Shown in pieces: positions 34,061 to 44,098 of a DNA stretch of 64,000 nucleotides. The first letter of the stretch is position 1, and each line of letters starts with the position of its first letter. The notes under the pieces were generated by a model. The model was not told where the DNA came from. It did no database searches and saw nothing but the letters and a program-made list of their open reading frames with translations. The position numbers and the translations under genes were made by a program. Source of the stretch: Calothrix sp. PCC 7716 (lineage in GTDB: Bacteria; Cyanobacteriota; Cyanobacteriia; Cyanobacteriales; Nostocaceae); contig NZ_AP025018.1 of NCBI RefSeq assembly GCF_019977735.1, positions 9,490,580 to 9,554,579 on the forward strand. The letters are read 5' to 3'.

Positions 34061-34408
34061 TCAGTGTCCAATTGCCTGTCTACGAGAATAAATTTCTTCT
34101 AAGAGTAAATCCCGTAATTCATTTGCGATATCATCAGGTGGGTTTCCTGCCAGCGCGCGTCCAATCAATTTTTCTGCTTCTCGTAATTCTGAACATTCTA
34201 CTGCAAGCGCTGCGGCGCTCCGATGAAGAACCGACCTGGTTGGTTCAAGGTCGAACAAGTTTGCCACTAGGTCTGCGGCAGCTCGCTCTTGAGAAAAAGC
34301 AGCTTTGGTTAGCTCCAAAGCGACTGTATTATCACCCCTTTGGCGAGCTAAAAAAGCTTGGTCAACAAGTTCCATTGCTTCTCGATGAAGAATTTCTACG
34401 TCTTGCAT
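34061..34408 (-). CDS. Second gene of a two-gene module (TPR-like helical protein)
   Basis: 115 residues, helical with TPR-like pairs (EAMELVDQAFLARQRGD, RSVLHRSAAALAVECSELREAEKLIGRAL, GNPPDDIANELRDLL). Overlaps the upstream gene by 13 nt. A clear paralogue lies at 58951-59346 beside a paralogue of the same partner. Family not named with certainty. Association with CHAT and caspase genes hints at a shared signalling or defence role. Confidence 0.6.
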   Translation of the reverse strand: MQDVEILHREAMELVDQAFLARQRGDNTVALELTKAAFSQERAAADLVANLFDLEPTRSVLHRSAAALAVECSELREAEKLIGRALAGNPPDDIANELRDLLLEEIYSRRQAIGH

Positions 34409-34962
34409 TTTTCAACTACACGGGTACGTGGTGTGCCAAACTCAACGACACAGACGTAGCCAGGGGATAAAGAATCCGAAGGACTAATCTGTTCTAGTTT
34501 TATTTTAACTCTAGATTGTAATAGGCTTTTAGCACCTTTACGAATACCCGAAACTTCCAGGCGAGCTTTTCTTTGAAACAAAGTATTTGGGTCATCAATA
34601 GAACCTAACCAAAAGTCAAACCCCAAATTTTTACCTTTGATAGAGCGCTCAATTACGGTAAGTCCTGTTAGGTAAGGCATAATTAGTGCAGCAATTCCAT
34701 AAGCTCCGTACTCAGTAGCAACTTCTTCGTCTGCATTGAAACGACGCACAGTATCATCAACAGGATTCCATTGCAGTTCGATCTGAGTGTCTTGTATGCC
34801 ATCGATTTGAAGGTTAACACGGTAAGGATGATTTTGGTCGTCTAGACAAACTGCGGCCGCATCTTTACAAGTAGCCCCAAAAGTCAGTGACCATCCAGGT
34901 CGTTCTGGCTTAGATTGAGAAAGATCATCAAGATACAAAAGCTTTGGTATATTATTTACCAT
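34396..34962 (-). CDS. First gene of the two-gene module
   Basis: 188 residues, beta-rich. Conserved blocks shared with the copy at 59343-59883 are FG-A-x5-A-x-CLD/E, LTVIERS-KG, GFDYWLG/GFDFWLG, LEVSGIR and YV-VVEF-TP. No catalytic motif recognised. Co-translated with the TPR-like partner and located between the CHAT-TPR gene and a caspase fragment, so probably an accessory of that cluster. Confidence 0.6.
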   Translation of the reverse strand: MVNNIPKLLYLDDLSQSKPERPGWSLTFGATCKDAAAVCLDDQNHPYRVNLQIDGIQDTQIELQWNPVDDTVRRFNADEEVATEYGAYGIAALIMPYLTGLTVIERSIKGKNLGFDFWLGSIDDPNTLFQRKARLEVSGIRKGAKSLLQSRVKIKLEQISPSDSLSPGYVCVVEFGTPRTRVVEKCKT

Positions 34963-35107
34963 TGATTATGGAAACATTTATGTTCTTTGTTATGTAGGCA
35001 TTAATGGGAATTATAACGCCAAATTGTAGTTCAAAAAAGACTATCTCAGAACTAACTTTGGTCATGGCGCCACAATTTTCTTCAACTTCAAGCCAAGAAC
35101 AGAAAAA

Positions 35108-37169
35108 TCACCTCCACTCCCCTTGTATAGTAAACCCAGCCCAATAATAAGGAGATTTTCCTTGTTTCCACATTTCGAGTTGTGTTTCTCGCAGTGCTGC
35201 GGATGGTGTTAATTCGCGCTCTATCATTTTTTGATAAAAATTCTTCATCAACAAGTATGTTGCAGTATCTTTAACATTCCACAAACTGACCGCAACTCGT
35301 TTTGACCCAGCATACATAAAACCTCTGGTAAACCCAGTAATTCCTTCTCCCCCAACGTTTTTACCTAGTCCTGTTTGACACGCGCTCAGGACTACAAGTT
35401 CTGCGGGTAATTTGAGGTTAAAAATATCTCCTAGAAATAAGTCTTGGTAAGTAGGTTCGCCTTTTTCGTTATAGCGGGAAAGCGCTATTCTAGAGTCTTG
35501 GGGTCTACCTTCGGGAACGCAAGCATGAGTGGCGAAATGCACTATTCGATACTGAGACATCTGCGGGTTGGTTACGGTTGCGTAGTTAGCAGTGACGCTT
35601 TCAGCGAGAAAATGTTGGTTTTCATCGCGGACAAATCCAATAATTGATTTTGCTTCGTCATCGCTATATTCAAGGCGCCCAAGATTCTCGCCGCATGTTC
35701 TGCGGTAAGATACAACGGGTTTGCCTGTGGGTTTATTCCCTCTCAATATTTTTTGCAAACGGGGGTCGTTTTCTTCAAAAACAGGGTCAGCAATAACTGC
35801 AACAGTTTTCGGCGCCACTTTTTGCCTATTGGGTTGTTGACGAGAAATAGCGATACTAGAAGCAGAGGGTAAGGCGCCGATTTCGTGGGATGCTATTAGG
35901 GGAGAGTCTTGTTTGTTGGGGTTTGGTAAGGCAACGAAGGGAACTGTTAGTAAATCACCATCACCGACTATTAATAAACGTTTATTTCCTAATTGATTAG
36001 CTGCTTGAGAAAGAATCATCTGGCTTAACTTGTTTCCTGCTGCTGCGATTTGCTCAGATGTACCTCCAGATTCTGTATTTACCAGGTTATTATACGCCTG
36101 TGCTGCTGCTGAGATATCGGCTCCTTTAGCCAGTTGGTAACTCTTGATGTTGTTTTTACTAACAACCCACAAATAGCTGCGTTCTTCGCCTAATGAATAT
36201 TGTAAAAGCAAGGTGTCATCGTCGAGTACTTGTTGTTGAATTTGTTCTAAACTCAGAGGCTGGGGATATTTTAGTTCAGCATAAGCTGGACTTTTTTTAC
36301 GAATTTCTGCTTTGATATTCTCGAATTGTTCGTTTAGATTAGCAATCTCTTGTTTGAGTTGTTTTAATAGTTCTTCCTGGGTTTGGTCGCGCTGTCCTTT
36401 ATATAGTTGGAGTACACGAGCTTGTGTTGCATCGAGTTGTTGTTGTACTAATTTCTCTCGTTCAAGTAATTCAGGTTCTACACCAGTGCGTATATCTGCA
36501 CCTGCTTCGATGAGGAGTTCGTTTAAACCGCGCGCTCGCTGACGTTCGCTGATATGGAGTGCGACAGCTTCGCATGTTCCTTTAATGTCGAAAGTGGAGC
36601 ATACTTTTGTTGGGTTTTGCTTGTGAGACTGCATTAGCAAGTCGATGTAGAATGAGTAGACACCTTGTTGTGTAGAGAAGTAGGCTGTTTGTAGGTCTTT
36701 ATTGGTGTATGCTTTGCGTAGATTTTCAATGATTGTAGTAGCCTGAGTAGCATAAGTTAAGGCAACTTCTAGATTTCCTAGGTTGCGCTCAAGGAAAGCG
36801 AGATTACCAAGCGTTTTTGCTTCTCCTGTTTTATCCCCTACTTGTCGTCTTAAGGGAAGTGCTGCGATATAATAATCCAGTGCTTTTTGCTGCTCGCCTA
36901 GGTCGGAGTAAAAAGTACCAATATTATTAAGCATAGCTGCTTCTTGTGCTTTATCTCCTACTTGTCGGCTTAAGGGAAGTGCTAGATTGAAATATGAGAA
37001 TGCTTTTTGGTTGTCGCCAAGGTCAGAGTAGACTTTACCAATATTATTGAAAGTAGCTGCTTCTCCTTTTTTATCACCTACTTGTCGCCATAAAGGAAAT
37101 GCCAGATTGTAATTATCCAATGCTTTTTGGTGGTCGCCAAGGTCGAAGTAAAAAGTACCAATATTATTG
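35108..37169 (-). pseudogene. C-terminal part of a CHAT-TPR protein gene, split by a Tn554-type element
   Basis: Contains four or more TPRs (NNIGKVYSDLGDNQKAFSYFNLALP) and a CHAT protease-like domain with the paired catalytic motifs HFATHA and VVLSACQTG, ending in GFTRGFMYAGSKRVAVSLW. CHAT domains are caspase-like proteases. Joined to 41216-41700 the frame is continuous: 485 plus 2,062 nt equal 849 codons, giving an 848-residue exported or membrane-anchored protein. A shortened product from ATG 37120 might still be made. Confidence 0.85.
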
Positions 37170-37206
37170 AGTTATGTCTCATCAAATTTTAAATAACAAC
37201 AACAAC

Positions 37207-37279
37207 AACAGCGTAGCTAATTAGCTTGCTAATTACACGCTGTTTTGACTTTTAATCGTCTTGTAGTATAATACTACAA
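37207..37279. repeat. Left subterminal palindromes of the Tn554-type element
   Basis: AACAGCGT (37207-37214) pairs with ACGCTGTT (37237-37244) with an inner GCTAATTAGC-type hairpin. Then TTGTAGTAT and ATACTACAA flank one A at 37261-37279. These are likely recombinase-binding or promoter elements. Confidence 0.55.
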
Positions 37280-37303
37280 CGTAAACGAAGATGCTCAGGG
37301 TGG

Positions 37304-38416
37304 ATGAGAATGAAAGTTCAAAGAGGTATTATATGCGACTCTAACCGTTCAGTATGGATGGTTTTGGGTGATGACTGTTTACCGATAGAGGCAATTGGGA
37401 AGTACCTGCATTATTTAGACAGCGTAGGGCGCTCACCAAACACGATTCAAGCTTATGCCTACAATCTCAAACTGTTCTGGGAGTTTTTGAGAGATTCAAA
37501 ACTTTCTTGGCAAGAAATAAGTTTAGAACAACTATCAAACTTTATTCACTGGCTGAGAAATCCGTATACAAGCGTGTTATCAATTAAGGTAAGTTCTTCC
37601 AAGCGTTCAGAGAAGACAATCAATCATTGCCTGACAACAGTTTGTGGATTTTATGAGTTTCAAGAGCGTATCGGGGTAAATTTAGGCGTTAATAGTTACG
37701 GCTATCAGTTACAATCAAATAGAAAATATAAGCCTTTTTTACACCACATTAGTAAAGAAAAAGAGGTTAAAACACGACTATTAAAGATAAAAGAACCAAA
37801 AACATTCCCAGGATGTTTAACACCTGAACAAGTTGACAATATAATTACAGCGTGTAATACTTTACGTGATAAGTTTTTAATTAAACTGCTGTATGAAACA
37901 GGGTTAAGAATAGGCGAAGCATTAGGACTAAGGCATGAAGATATGGTGACTGGTAACGCATGTGAAATTCGTGTGGCGCCAAGATTAGATAATGTAAATC
38001 ATGCTAGAGCAAAGTCCGGAGTAGAGCGAACAGTTCATGTGAGTAAGGAACTGATGCAATGGTACTGTGCTTATTTAATAGACGAGTATCCATCAGATAT
38101 TGATTGCGACTTTGTGTTTGTAGTTATCAAAGCTCATAATCAGGATAAAATGGGTAAACCTTTGACATATAAAACTGTTAACAGTTTATTCAGAAGATTA
38201 TCAAGAAAAATAGGAACTAAGATAAATCCTCATTTACTAAGGCATAGCCATGCATCTGACCTAATAAGAGCAGGAGTTGACATGGCTTATGTGAAGAAGA
38301 GGTTAGGTCATAGTGATATTCAAACGACTATCAACACTTATGTCCACCTAGAAGATGAAGATTTGAAATTAGCTTACAAAGAATATTTACAAAACCGAGA
38401 GAAGCAAAAACAATGA
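37304..38416 (+). CDS. tnpA: Tyrosine recombinase, TnpA-like
   Basis: 370 residues. SAM-like N-terminal domain (SPNTIQAYAYNLKLFWEFL) and a catalytic domain with Arg202 in YETGLRIGEALGL, HLLRHSHAS, and the nucleophile Tyr in HSDIQTTINTYVHL. Length and order match TnpA of Tn554 (361). It cuts and joins DNA at the element core site together with TnpB. ATG 37304 or 37310 both fit. The stop overlaps tnpB by 4 nt. Confidence 0.9.
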   Translation: MRMKVQRGIICDSNRSVWMVLGDDCLPIEAIGKYLHYLDSVGRSPNTIQAYAYNLKLFWEFLRDSKLSWQEISLEQLSNFIHWLRNPYTSVLSIKVSSSKRSEKTINHCLTTVCGFYEFQERIGVNLGVNSYGYQLQSNRKYKPFLHHISKEKEVKTRLLKIKEPKTFPGCLTPEQVDNIITACNTLRDKFLIKLLYETGLRIGEALGLRHEDMVTGNACEIRVAPRLDNVNHARAKSGVERTVHVSKELMQWYCAYLIDEYPSDIDCDFVFVVIKAHNQDKMGKPLTYKTVNSLFRRLSRKIGTKINPHLLRHSHASDLIRAGVDMAYVKKRLGHSDIQTTINTYVHLEDEDLKLAYKEYLQNREKQKQ

Positions 38417-40323
38417 AAGAATCGAAAACAAATAAACAGCTTATTGACTATATTATTTCAGGTAATGAAGCAAAATACCAGTATATGAAGTCTCAATTGA
38501 TTGAATACTGGGCTAAAGATATATGGTCTCCAGCCTCAAATCCTTTAAAAGGAAGTTCTAAGATACGAGGAAGTTGCTTACATTTTGAAAAATGTCCTGG
38601 TCGAACAAAGGTAGAAATAAAATTTTTTTGTTACCAAAAAGTTGTTAATCAAGACTGGAACTTAAAAAGTCTTCATCAAAAGGCTTCTAAAATAAATAGA
38701 ATATGTGAGTGGCTACACAGTCAACATTCACTTTCTAATTCTCTTTTAGATAAGAAATTAGATGAATGGGTATTATCCTTGAGAACTTATCTAATCGCAA
38801 CAAAGAAATATTATGGGCGCCAGAGTTCTAAGTTATTGAGTAGCAATCAAATAAAAACCTACAAAGGAGAAGATGAGTGTATTTACAAATTTCAACAAAT
38901 TTATAAGTTTTTATTAGACTTTTATGATGATAGAGATGAATATGAGAAAGAGATTTGGGATGTGTACAAGTTAGGATTTGAGGAGAAAGATACTAATGCA
39001 ACAAGGTATCGTTGGTTCGACTTTACTGATTTAAAAGCTTCTTGGCTTTATCTGCCAGTTAAAAAATTTATTAAATACAAATTACCTTTAATTGCTTTAG
39101 GGACTTGTAATCATAAGTTATTATCATTGAAGATATTTAATAAATTTTTGTATTTACACTACCCGACAATTAAAGCATCGGAGATAAATCGTCAAGTAAT
39201 TGTTGATTATTTAGGATATTTAACAACTGTTTATGCAAGTAATAAGAATCACCATAAATTTATATCTGATTTAAGAGACTTTTTAGAAGTCAGTTTTAGA
39301 GAGAAGTGGGTAAATGTAACTGGTAATAAGGTGATTTATAATGACGACTTTCCAAAAAATAAACGCTCCTTAAAGCCTCGGTATATTCCAGAGGAAGTTA
39401 TTCAACAAATTATGGATAATTTATCATCCATCAAAAATCCTGTTTATCAAAAAATGTTTTTGATTCTCATCGAGTGCGGAATGAGAATTAGTGAACTATG
39501 TAATCTAAAGCTGAATTGTATTATGACCGATAGCGCAGGAGAGTATCTCTTACAGTATTATCAGTCTAAATTTAAAAAATATATTACCGTTCCTATTTGT
39601 TTAGAAGTAGTTAGAATTATTCAAGCTCAACAAGAGTATGTTCAAAATACATTCGATGCTAATTGTAATCTTTTATTTGTTTCTGAGCGATATAAATCTA
39701 AATATAAACCAATAAGTTATGCAGCATTTTGTCAAAATTTAAAGTTATTAGTATATGAAAAAGATATCCGAGATATTAATGGTAAGTTATGGGTTTTTAC
39801 ATCTCATCAATGTCGCCACACAGTCGGTTTTCGTCTCATTAATAACGGGGTTCCACAACATATTGTCCAAAGATATTTAGGACACGAATCACCAACAATG
39901 ACTCAGGTGTATGCTCATATTCATGACCAAACACTAAGAAAAGAGGTAGAAAAATATTATGAATCTAGAGTTGTTAACTTTCAGGGGCAAGCAATTGAAG
40001 TTTCATCAACTATTATTGATGGCAATGATGAATTAGAATGGTTTAAAAATAATGTACAAGCCAGAGCATTAGAGCATGGATATTGTGCAAGACCAAAAGT
40101 ATTAGGTGATTGCGATATCCCTGGTTTTGAAGGTTGTTATAACTGTCCGCACTGGAGAACTAATAAAAATTTCTTACCAATTTTAAAATCGACTCTAGAG
40201 CGCACTAACAATATTTTAAAAAAAGCTCAAGATTTTGGTTGGAACTTACAAGTTAAAAAGAATATGCCGCTGAAAGAAAACTTAGAGAAGGTAATTAAAA
40301 CATTGGAGTTGAATAATGAATAA
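38413..40323 (+). CDS. tnpB: Tyrosine recombinase, TnpB-like
   Basis: 636 residues, close to Tn554 TnpB (630). The catalytic block has ECGMRISELCNL, TSHQCRHTVGFRLINNG, LGHESPTMTQVYAHIH. A cysteine group near the C-terminus (YCARP...GDCDIPGFEGCYNCPHW) probably binds zinc. Works with TnpA in integration and excision. Translationally coupled to both neighbours. Confidence 0.9.
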   Translation: MKESKTNKQLIDYIISGNEAKYQYMKSQLIEYWAKDIWSPASNPLKGSSKIRGSCLHFEKCPGRTKVEIKFFCYQKVVNQDWNLKSLHQKASKINRICEWLHSQHSLSNSLLDKKLDEWVLSLRTYLIATKKYYGRQSSKLLSSNQIKTYKGEDECIYKFQQIYKFLLDFYDDRDEYEKEIWDVYKLGFEEKDTNATRYRWFDFTDLKASWLYLPVKKFIKYKLPLIALGTCNHKLLSLKIFNKFLYLHYPTIKASEINRQVIVDYLGYLTTVYASNKNHHKFISDLRDFLEVSFREKWVNVTGNKVIYNDDFPKNKRSLKPRYIPEEVIQQIMDNLSSIKNPVYQKMFLILIECGMRISELCNLKLNCIMTDSAGEYLLQYYQSKFKKYITVPICLEVVRIIQAQQEYVQNTFDANCNLLFVSERYKSKYKPISYAAFCQNLKLLVYEKDIRDINGKLWVFTSHQCRHTVGFRLINNGVPQHIVQRYLGHESPTMTQVYAHIHDQTLRKEVEKYYESRVVNFQGQAIEVSSTIIDGNDELEWFKNNVQARALEHGYCARPKVLGDCDIPGFEGCYNCPHWRTNKNFLPILKSTLERTNNILKKAQDFGWNLQVKKNMPLKENLEKVIKTLELNNE

Positions 40324-41047
40324 CAAAAAGATTGAAGCATTACAACACTCAGCTGCACAAAAAGCAGCTGTGACAGCATCACGTGTAGAGCTAGCTCTTG
40401 AAAAGATGATAAAACAAGGACAAGAAATTAATTTTACATCTGTTGCCCATTCTGCCAAAGTATCTACTGCTTACTTGTATAAACAACCAGAAATTAGAAG
40501 TCGCATTGAAAGCCTACGCAATCAGCAAAAACAACGCTTATCAACTAAACAACCACCATTAGCATCAGATAATTCTAAGGCGGTGATTATTCAAAACCTA
40601 AGAGAAGATAACAAGCGCTTGAGAGCAGAAATCGATGGATTACGTCGAATAAATGAAGGTCTAGCTGGTAGGTTATACCAAATTCAACTTTCCGAGGATA
40701 TTGCGTTACGCCTAAGAATTGAGAATGAAAAATTAAAAACACAATTGTCAGAGCTTCAACAACAAAATTCAATGTCTAAAGCAGATAATAACAAGGTAAT
40801 TCCATTAGCAAAATCTAGAGGCTCACGCTCAACTATTAACTTGCAAATTCAAGAACAGCTTGATTTGCTTGGTATTCAAGTTAGTTCAACTTTAACTAAA
40901 GTTATTAAAGCAGCTAAATCACCAGAAATTGTTTTAGATGCTATAGAAGCATTTAAAGAAGCTCAAGCTTGTCAGAAGATTTATAAGCCAGCAGCATGGT
41001 TAAAATATGCTATTGAAAAATGTTGGAAACCTAACATCCAAAATTAA
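40316..41047 (+). CDS. tnpC: TnpC-like accessory protein (DUF6262 type)
   Basis: 243 residues. N-terminal basic DNA-binding-like region (FTSVAHSAKVSTAYLYKQPEI) followed by a coiled coil (NLREDNKRLRAEIDGLRRINEGL). In Tn554, TnpC sets orientation and frequency of insertion. Start overlaps the tnpB stop by 8 nt. Longer than Tn554 TnpC (125 residues), with an extra C-terminal helical part. Confidence 0.8.
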   Translation: MNNKKIEALQHSAAQKAAVTASRVELALEKMIKQGQEINFTSVAHSAKVSTAYLYKQPEIRSRIESLRNQQKQRLSTKQPPLASDNSKAVIIQNLREDNKRLRAEIDGLRRINEGLAGRLYQIQLSEDIALRLRIENEKLKTQLSELQQQNSMSKADNNKVIPLAKSRGSRSTINLQIQEQLDLLGIQVSSTLTKVIKAAKSPEIVLDAIEAFKEAQACQKIYKPAAWLKYAIEKCWKPNIQN

Positions 41048-41215
41048 TTTATGCAGTCTGACAAATAAGAATGTTTGAATTTATACTTGTACTGAAGGTT
41101 GGATACTTTTTTTAGAGATGTTAACTAAGTAACGACACGATACGTTGTAGAAAACGACAACAAGGTTAAAGGCTTGATTTGCATACGTTGTAGACGTTGT
41201 AGGCGACATAAGTTA

Positions 41216-41700
41216 AGGGTGACTGCTTCTCCTTCTTTATACCCTACTTGTCGCCACAAAGGAAGTGCTAGATTATAATTTCCAAGTGCTTTTTGCTGCT
41301 CGCGAAAGTCTGAGTACACTTTACCGATACTATTGAGGGTTAGAGCTTCCCATTTCTTATCATCCACTTTTCGCCACAGCAACAGCGCTTGTTCCAATTT
41401 TACTATCGCCTGTCTCAGAGATTTTCCTGTACCTTGCTCGCGCAGTTTAAATCCTTCTTCCGTTGCTTGTTGGGCTGCAGCGCGCGTTGCTTCCATATCA
41501 GCATCAGCAATTTTACCTTGATTTTTAACACTCTCTTCAGATACCCCAGAATTAGACTCAACAAGCGCGCGTTGTTGCACTTGTCCCTGTGACGAAGCAA
41601 AACCAGTTTCCGACAGCAAAAAAATAGCGACCAATAGACCAAAGCTGTAACGAGCCAAATTCCAAACAGCAGAAGAATTACGGTAGTCCCCTTTAAACAC
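41216..41700 (-). pseudogene. N-terminal part of the split CHAT-TPR gene
   Basis: Begins at ATG 41700. A hydrophobic segment near residue 20 (YSFGLLVAIFLLSETGFASS) acts as signal peptide or anchor, followed by a helical spacer and TPRs ending GEAVTL at the element border. Reading through into the element adds a spurious tail to 41125. Continues in frame at 37169 when the element is removed. Lies downstream of the caspase-like gene, 96 nt apart. Confidence 0.85.
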
Positions 41701-41796
41701 AGTTTTACCTCTTTAAGTAATTTTGCTATGTGATTTTTTATTCAATTAAGCTTATTTCTGGATAAAAGCGAGTTATGCAATTTTACGGAATACGTT

Positions 41797-43005
41797 TTAT
41801 ACTATCCGCAGCAGCGCGTCTTTTTTGACGTTTCCTTGGATAGTTGCTTTGGCAACCAACCCATCGCGAGATTGGTATATTACCTTTCCTTGACCACCGA
41901 TAACGTTAAATACTGTATTTGTATTCAACTTACTAAAATCTGTTCCACCTAGCCATAATGTTGCTTCGTTACCTGTCACCTCGGTAACTACCGCGTTGGC
42001 TGTGGGAGTTTCTGGACTGATAAAATAAACAGGTTGCTTTTCATAGCCGCTTCTCCTGACTGCTTCATATTGCGGTGTTTGTTTGAATTTATTTTCGTTT
42101 CTATACCTGTCATAGATTTCTTGAGTAATTTTGGGAATTGCGCTTGCTGGCGTGCTATTGTTTTGCCAAAGGTAGTTTGTTAGGCGATAAGTAAAGGCGC
42201 CAGCATGGAAACCATTTACTAGTTCATCTGCTGCTACTTCTCGTGAGGTAGCGGCTGTTAGAGCAACACCTTTACCAATATCCGTGCGGTAAGCTTTAAT
42301 AAAATCCGAACGTTCGCGACCTAATTTACCAAGCATTTTGTCTTGGAATTCTTTCTCTAAGTCTGAAATACTTATTTCTGCAAAGCCTGGTGTAAAACCA
42401 TCGCGCGCACGTATCTTAAATGGGAATCTTGTGGCGCCTCCTGAGTGACAACTATCAAGGACGGTTGTAAAGTTTTCTGTATTTACTGCTGAACGGAGCA
42501 GAAATAATGTATGTCCTGTAATATCTTTGACGGCGCCACCTTTTTCTGGATACCCGTCAGGAAGTACAGCATCAATAGGGACAAGGGTTTTATTCACTTT
42601 ACCTTCATCAATATAAATAGGGTCGGGGTCGTAAACGCTCGAACCATGTCCAGAAAAGTGGAAAACTACCACATGTCCTGGTTTGGCTTGTTTGATAAGA
42701 TATTCTTCAAATGCAGCTAAAATACCTTCCCGTGTTGCTTGCTCGTCTATTAATGTGTAAATATCTTTGGGATTAAAGCCAAAACGGTGAATTAACAGAT
42801 GACGCTGTAATTCTACATCTGTCTCGCATCCATCTAAGGGGAATGAAGAATATTTATTGATTCCTATCAGTAGCGCTAATTTGCGGTTTGTGCTTTTGGC
42901 TAAAACTTGACCGTAACTTGCTGCTTGGTGTGAGATATTCATCTGACTCAACCCCAAACCTGCTAGAGTCGAACCTGCGAACTGTACGAAATGGCGCCGT
43001 TTCAT
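41797..43005 (-). CDS. Caspase-like (metacaspase-type C14) protease
   Basis: 402 residues. The N-terminus MKRRHFVQFAGSTLAG is a twin-arginine-like export signal. The caspase p20 domain has the catalytic His in FHFSGHGSSVYD and the catalytic Cys in VLDSCHSGGATR. Residues ~320-402 form a beta-rich C-terminal domain. It should cleave after basic residues if it behaves like prokaryotic metacaspases. First gene of a minus-strand cluster with CHAT-TPR, another caspase-type protease; such pairs occur in cyanobacterial cell-death or defence loci. A fragment of a second copy is at 33993-34055. Confidence 0.88.
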   Translation of the reverse strand: MKRRHFVQFAGSTLAGLGLSQMNISHQAASYGQVLAKSTNRKLALLIGINKYSSFPLDGCETDVELQRHLLIHRFGFNPKDIYTLIDEQATREGILAAFEEYLIKQAKPGHVVVFHFSGHGSSVYDPDPIYIDEGKVNKTLVPIDAVLPDGYPEKGGAVKDITGHTLFLLRSAVNTENFTTVLDSCHSGGATRFPFKIRARDGFTPGFAEISISDLEKEFQDKMLGKLGRERSDFIKAYRTDIGKGVALTAATSREVAADELVNGFHAGAFTYRLTNYLWQNNSTPASAIPKITQEIYDRYRNENKFKQTPQYEAVRRSGYEKQPVYFISPETPTANAVVTEVTGNEATLWLGGTDFSKLNTNTVFNVIGGQGKVIYQSRDGLVAKATIQGNVKKDALLRIV

Positions 43006-43285
43006 ATTTACACCTAGTATTATTGCCTATCTAAAATCCTCATTGAGTAAAAAGTGTAGAGTATTTTCGGAATTTACGGAATAATCGTTACTATTTTTGC
43101 AACGCAAATATATTTCTCTAAGTAAAATTAATTAAATTATTCGGCTCTTAGTATATATATACTAAATAGTGCATAGCTTTATTACTGCTCTTCTATATGG
43201 CTGTTTCTTTGCAACATCAATGAAAAGAGCGGAAGATAAAATAATACAAACTATTGTAAAATGTTAATTTTTATACCCATTAATT

Positions 43286-43867
43286 ATGAATATAAACAAT
43301 GCTATGCTTAAAAAGTGGCTATCTCAAGAACGGACAGAAGTCATATCAGCAATTGCTCAATCAATCTCCAATCATGTATCCGAACTAAATTCTCAAGGAA
43401 TTGACTTTTACGGTTACGCTCTTTTACCTGGTGAACCTTACGAAATTAACAGCATTGTTGCTGCTTTCAATTGTGAATCAGATATTGAGGTTAGTAGCGA
43501 ACACGAAGCATATCGGTACTATAAATACGGTGTAGATGAATGGTTGCACTGGGAATACGATGAGTTTGACACTGTAAATAAGCTCTTGGAAGAAATAAAT
43601 GCAGAATTTTCAAGTATGCATACAAGCGATGAGGATAATTATACAATGGATGAATATGAAATACTTCATTCAGATGCCTTGCTTGAAGCCATTGTTAGAG
43701 GTTTAGAGACTGCCTCACATAATGGTGCGTTTGGGACAAAAAATCCTTTCCTTGTGGTTTGGATTTCAGATTCTGACCACAAAATTACAAATGAATCTGT
43801 TCGCAGGCTTAATTCTGAAATAGTTACGCGCGATTTCATGGTAGAGTTTGGGCAAATTTATAGATGA
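43286..43867 (+). CDS. DUF4303 protein
   Basis: 193 residues. Recognised as DUF4303 from FYGYALLPGEPY, the Trp/Tyr-rich middle (YRYYKYGVDEWLHWEYDEFD) and PFLVVWISDSDH. Acidic, of unknown function; such proteins sometimes sit in toxin-immunity contexts. The last 45 residues are duplicated at 6617-6756. The stop overlaps the start of a truncated partner gene. The 280 nt upstream contain no gene but are AT-rich with possible promoters. Confidence 0.75.
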   Translation: MNINNAMLKKWLSQERTEVISAIAQSISNHVSELNSQGIDFYGYALLPGEPYEINSIVAAFNCESDIEVSSEHEAYRYYKYGVDEWLHWEYDEFDTVNKLLEEINAEFSSMHTSDEDNYTMDEYEILHSDALLEAIVRGLETASHNGAFGTKNPFLVVWISDSDHKITNESVRRLNSEIVTRDFMVEFGQIYR

Positions 43868-43956
43868 TGAAAGCAATAATAGATGAGGTTAAGCAAAATA
43901 TAACGCCTGAAAAAATATTTTGGGCTTATCCAATTGCGCTCATGCTACAAGAATAA
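43867..43956 (+). pseudogene. Truncated partner of DUF4303
   Basis: 29 codons (MKAIIDEVKQNITPEK, then FWAYPIALMLQE) and a stop. The sequence is nearly identical to the first part of the 6757 gene, then diverges. The C-terminal 125 residues are lost here. Confidence 0.7.
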
Positions 43957-43966
43957 GGAAAAAGCA

Positions 43967-44065
43967 AGACAGTTGAATTAGTCGCTGTATGGCGCCGTAA
44001 TAATTCGTCAATCATATTACATCGGCTGCTTGAACTTATAAAAACATGAAAAAGCAATAGTTAAA
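43967..44065. repeat. Direct repeat, copy 1
   Basis: About 98 nt (AGACAGTTGAATTAGTCGCT... to AGCAATAGTTAAA) repeated with few changes at 44936-45034. Both copies keep an open frame on the plus strand (ELVAVWRRNNSS, then LLELIKT, stop), suggesting duplicated coding remnants. They flank the HTH/coiled-coil module. Confidence 0.6.
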
Positions 44066-44098
44066 ACATCGAGGCGCCATAATTGAGAAGTTGATAGT

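Larger units (their letters stand above)
37170..41215 (+). mobile_element. Tn554-type tyrosine recombinase trio element
   Basis: About 4,046 bp with three overlapping genes (TnpA-, TnpB- and TnpC-like). The borders are read from the interrupted gene: ...TATTATTG before and AGGGTGAC after; the exact cut is ambiguous by two bases (AG on both sides). The ends carry an inverted TTATGTC. Subterminal ACGTTGTAG copies are at 41142-41150, 41185-41193 and 41194-41202, with an inverted copy at 37274-37282. There is no target duplication, as expected for tyrosine recombinases, and no cargo gene. Confidence 0.85.
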
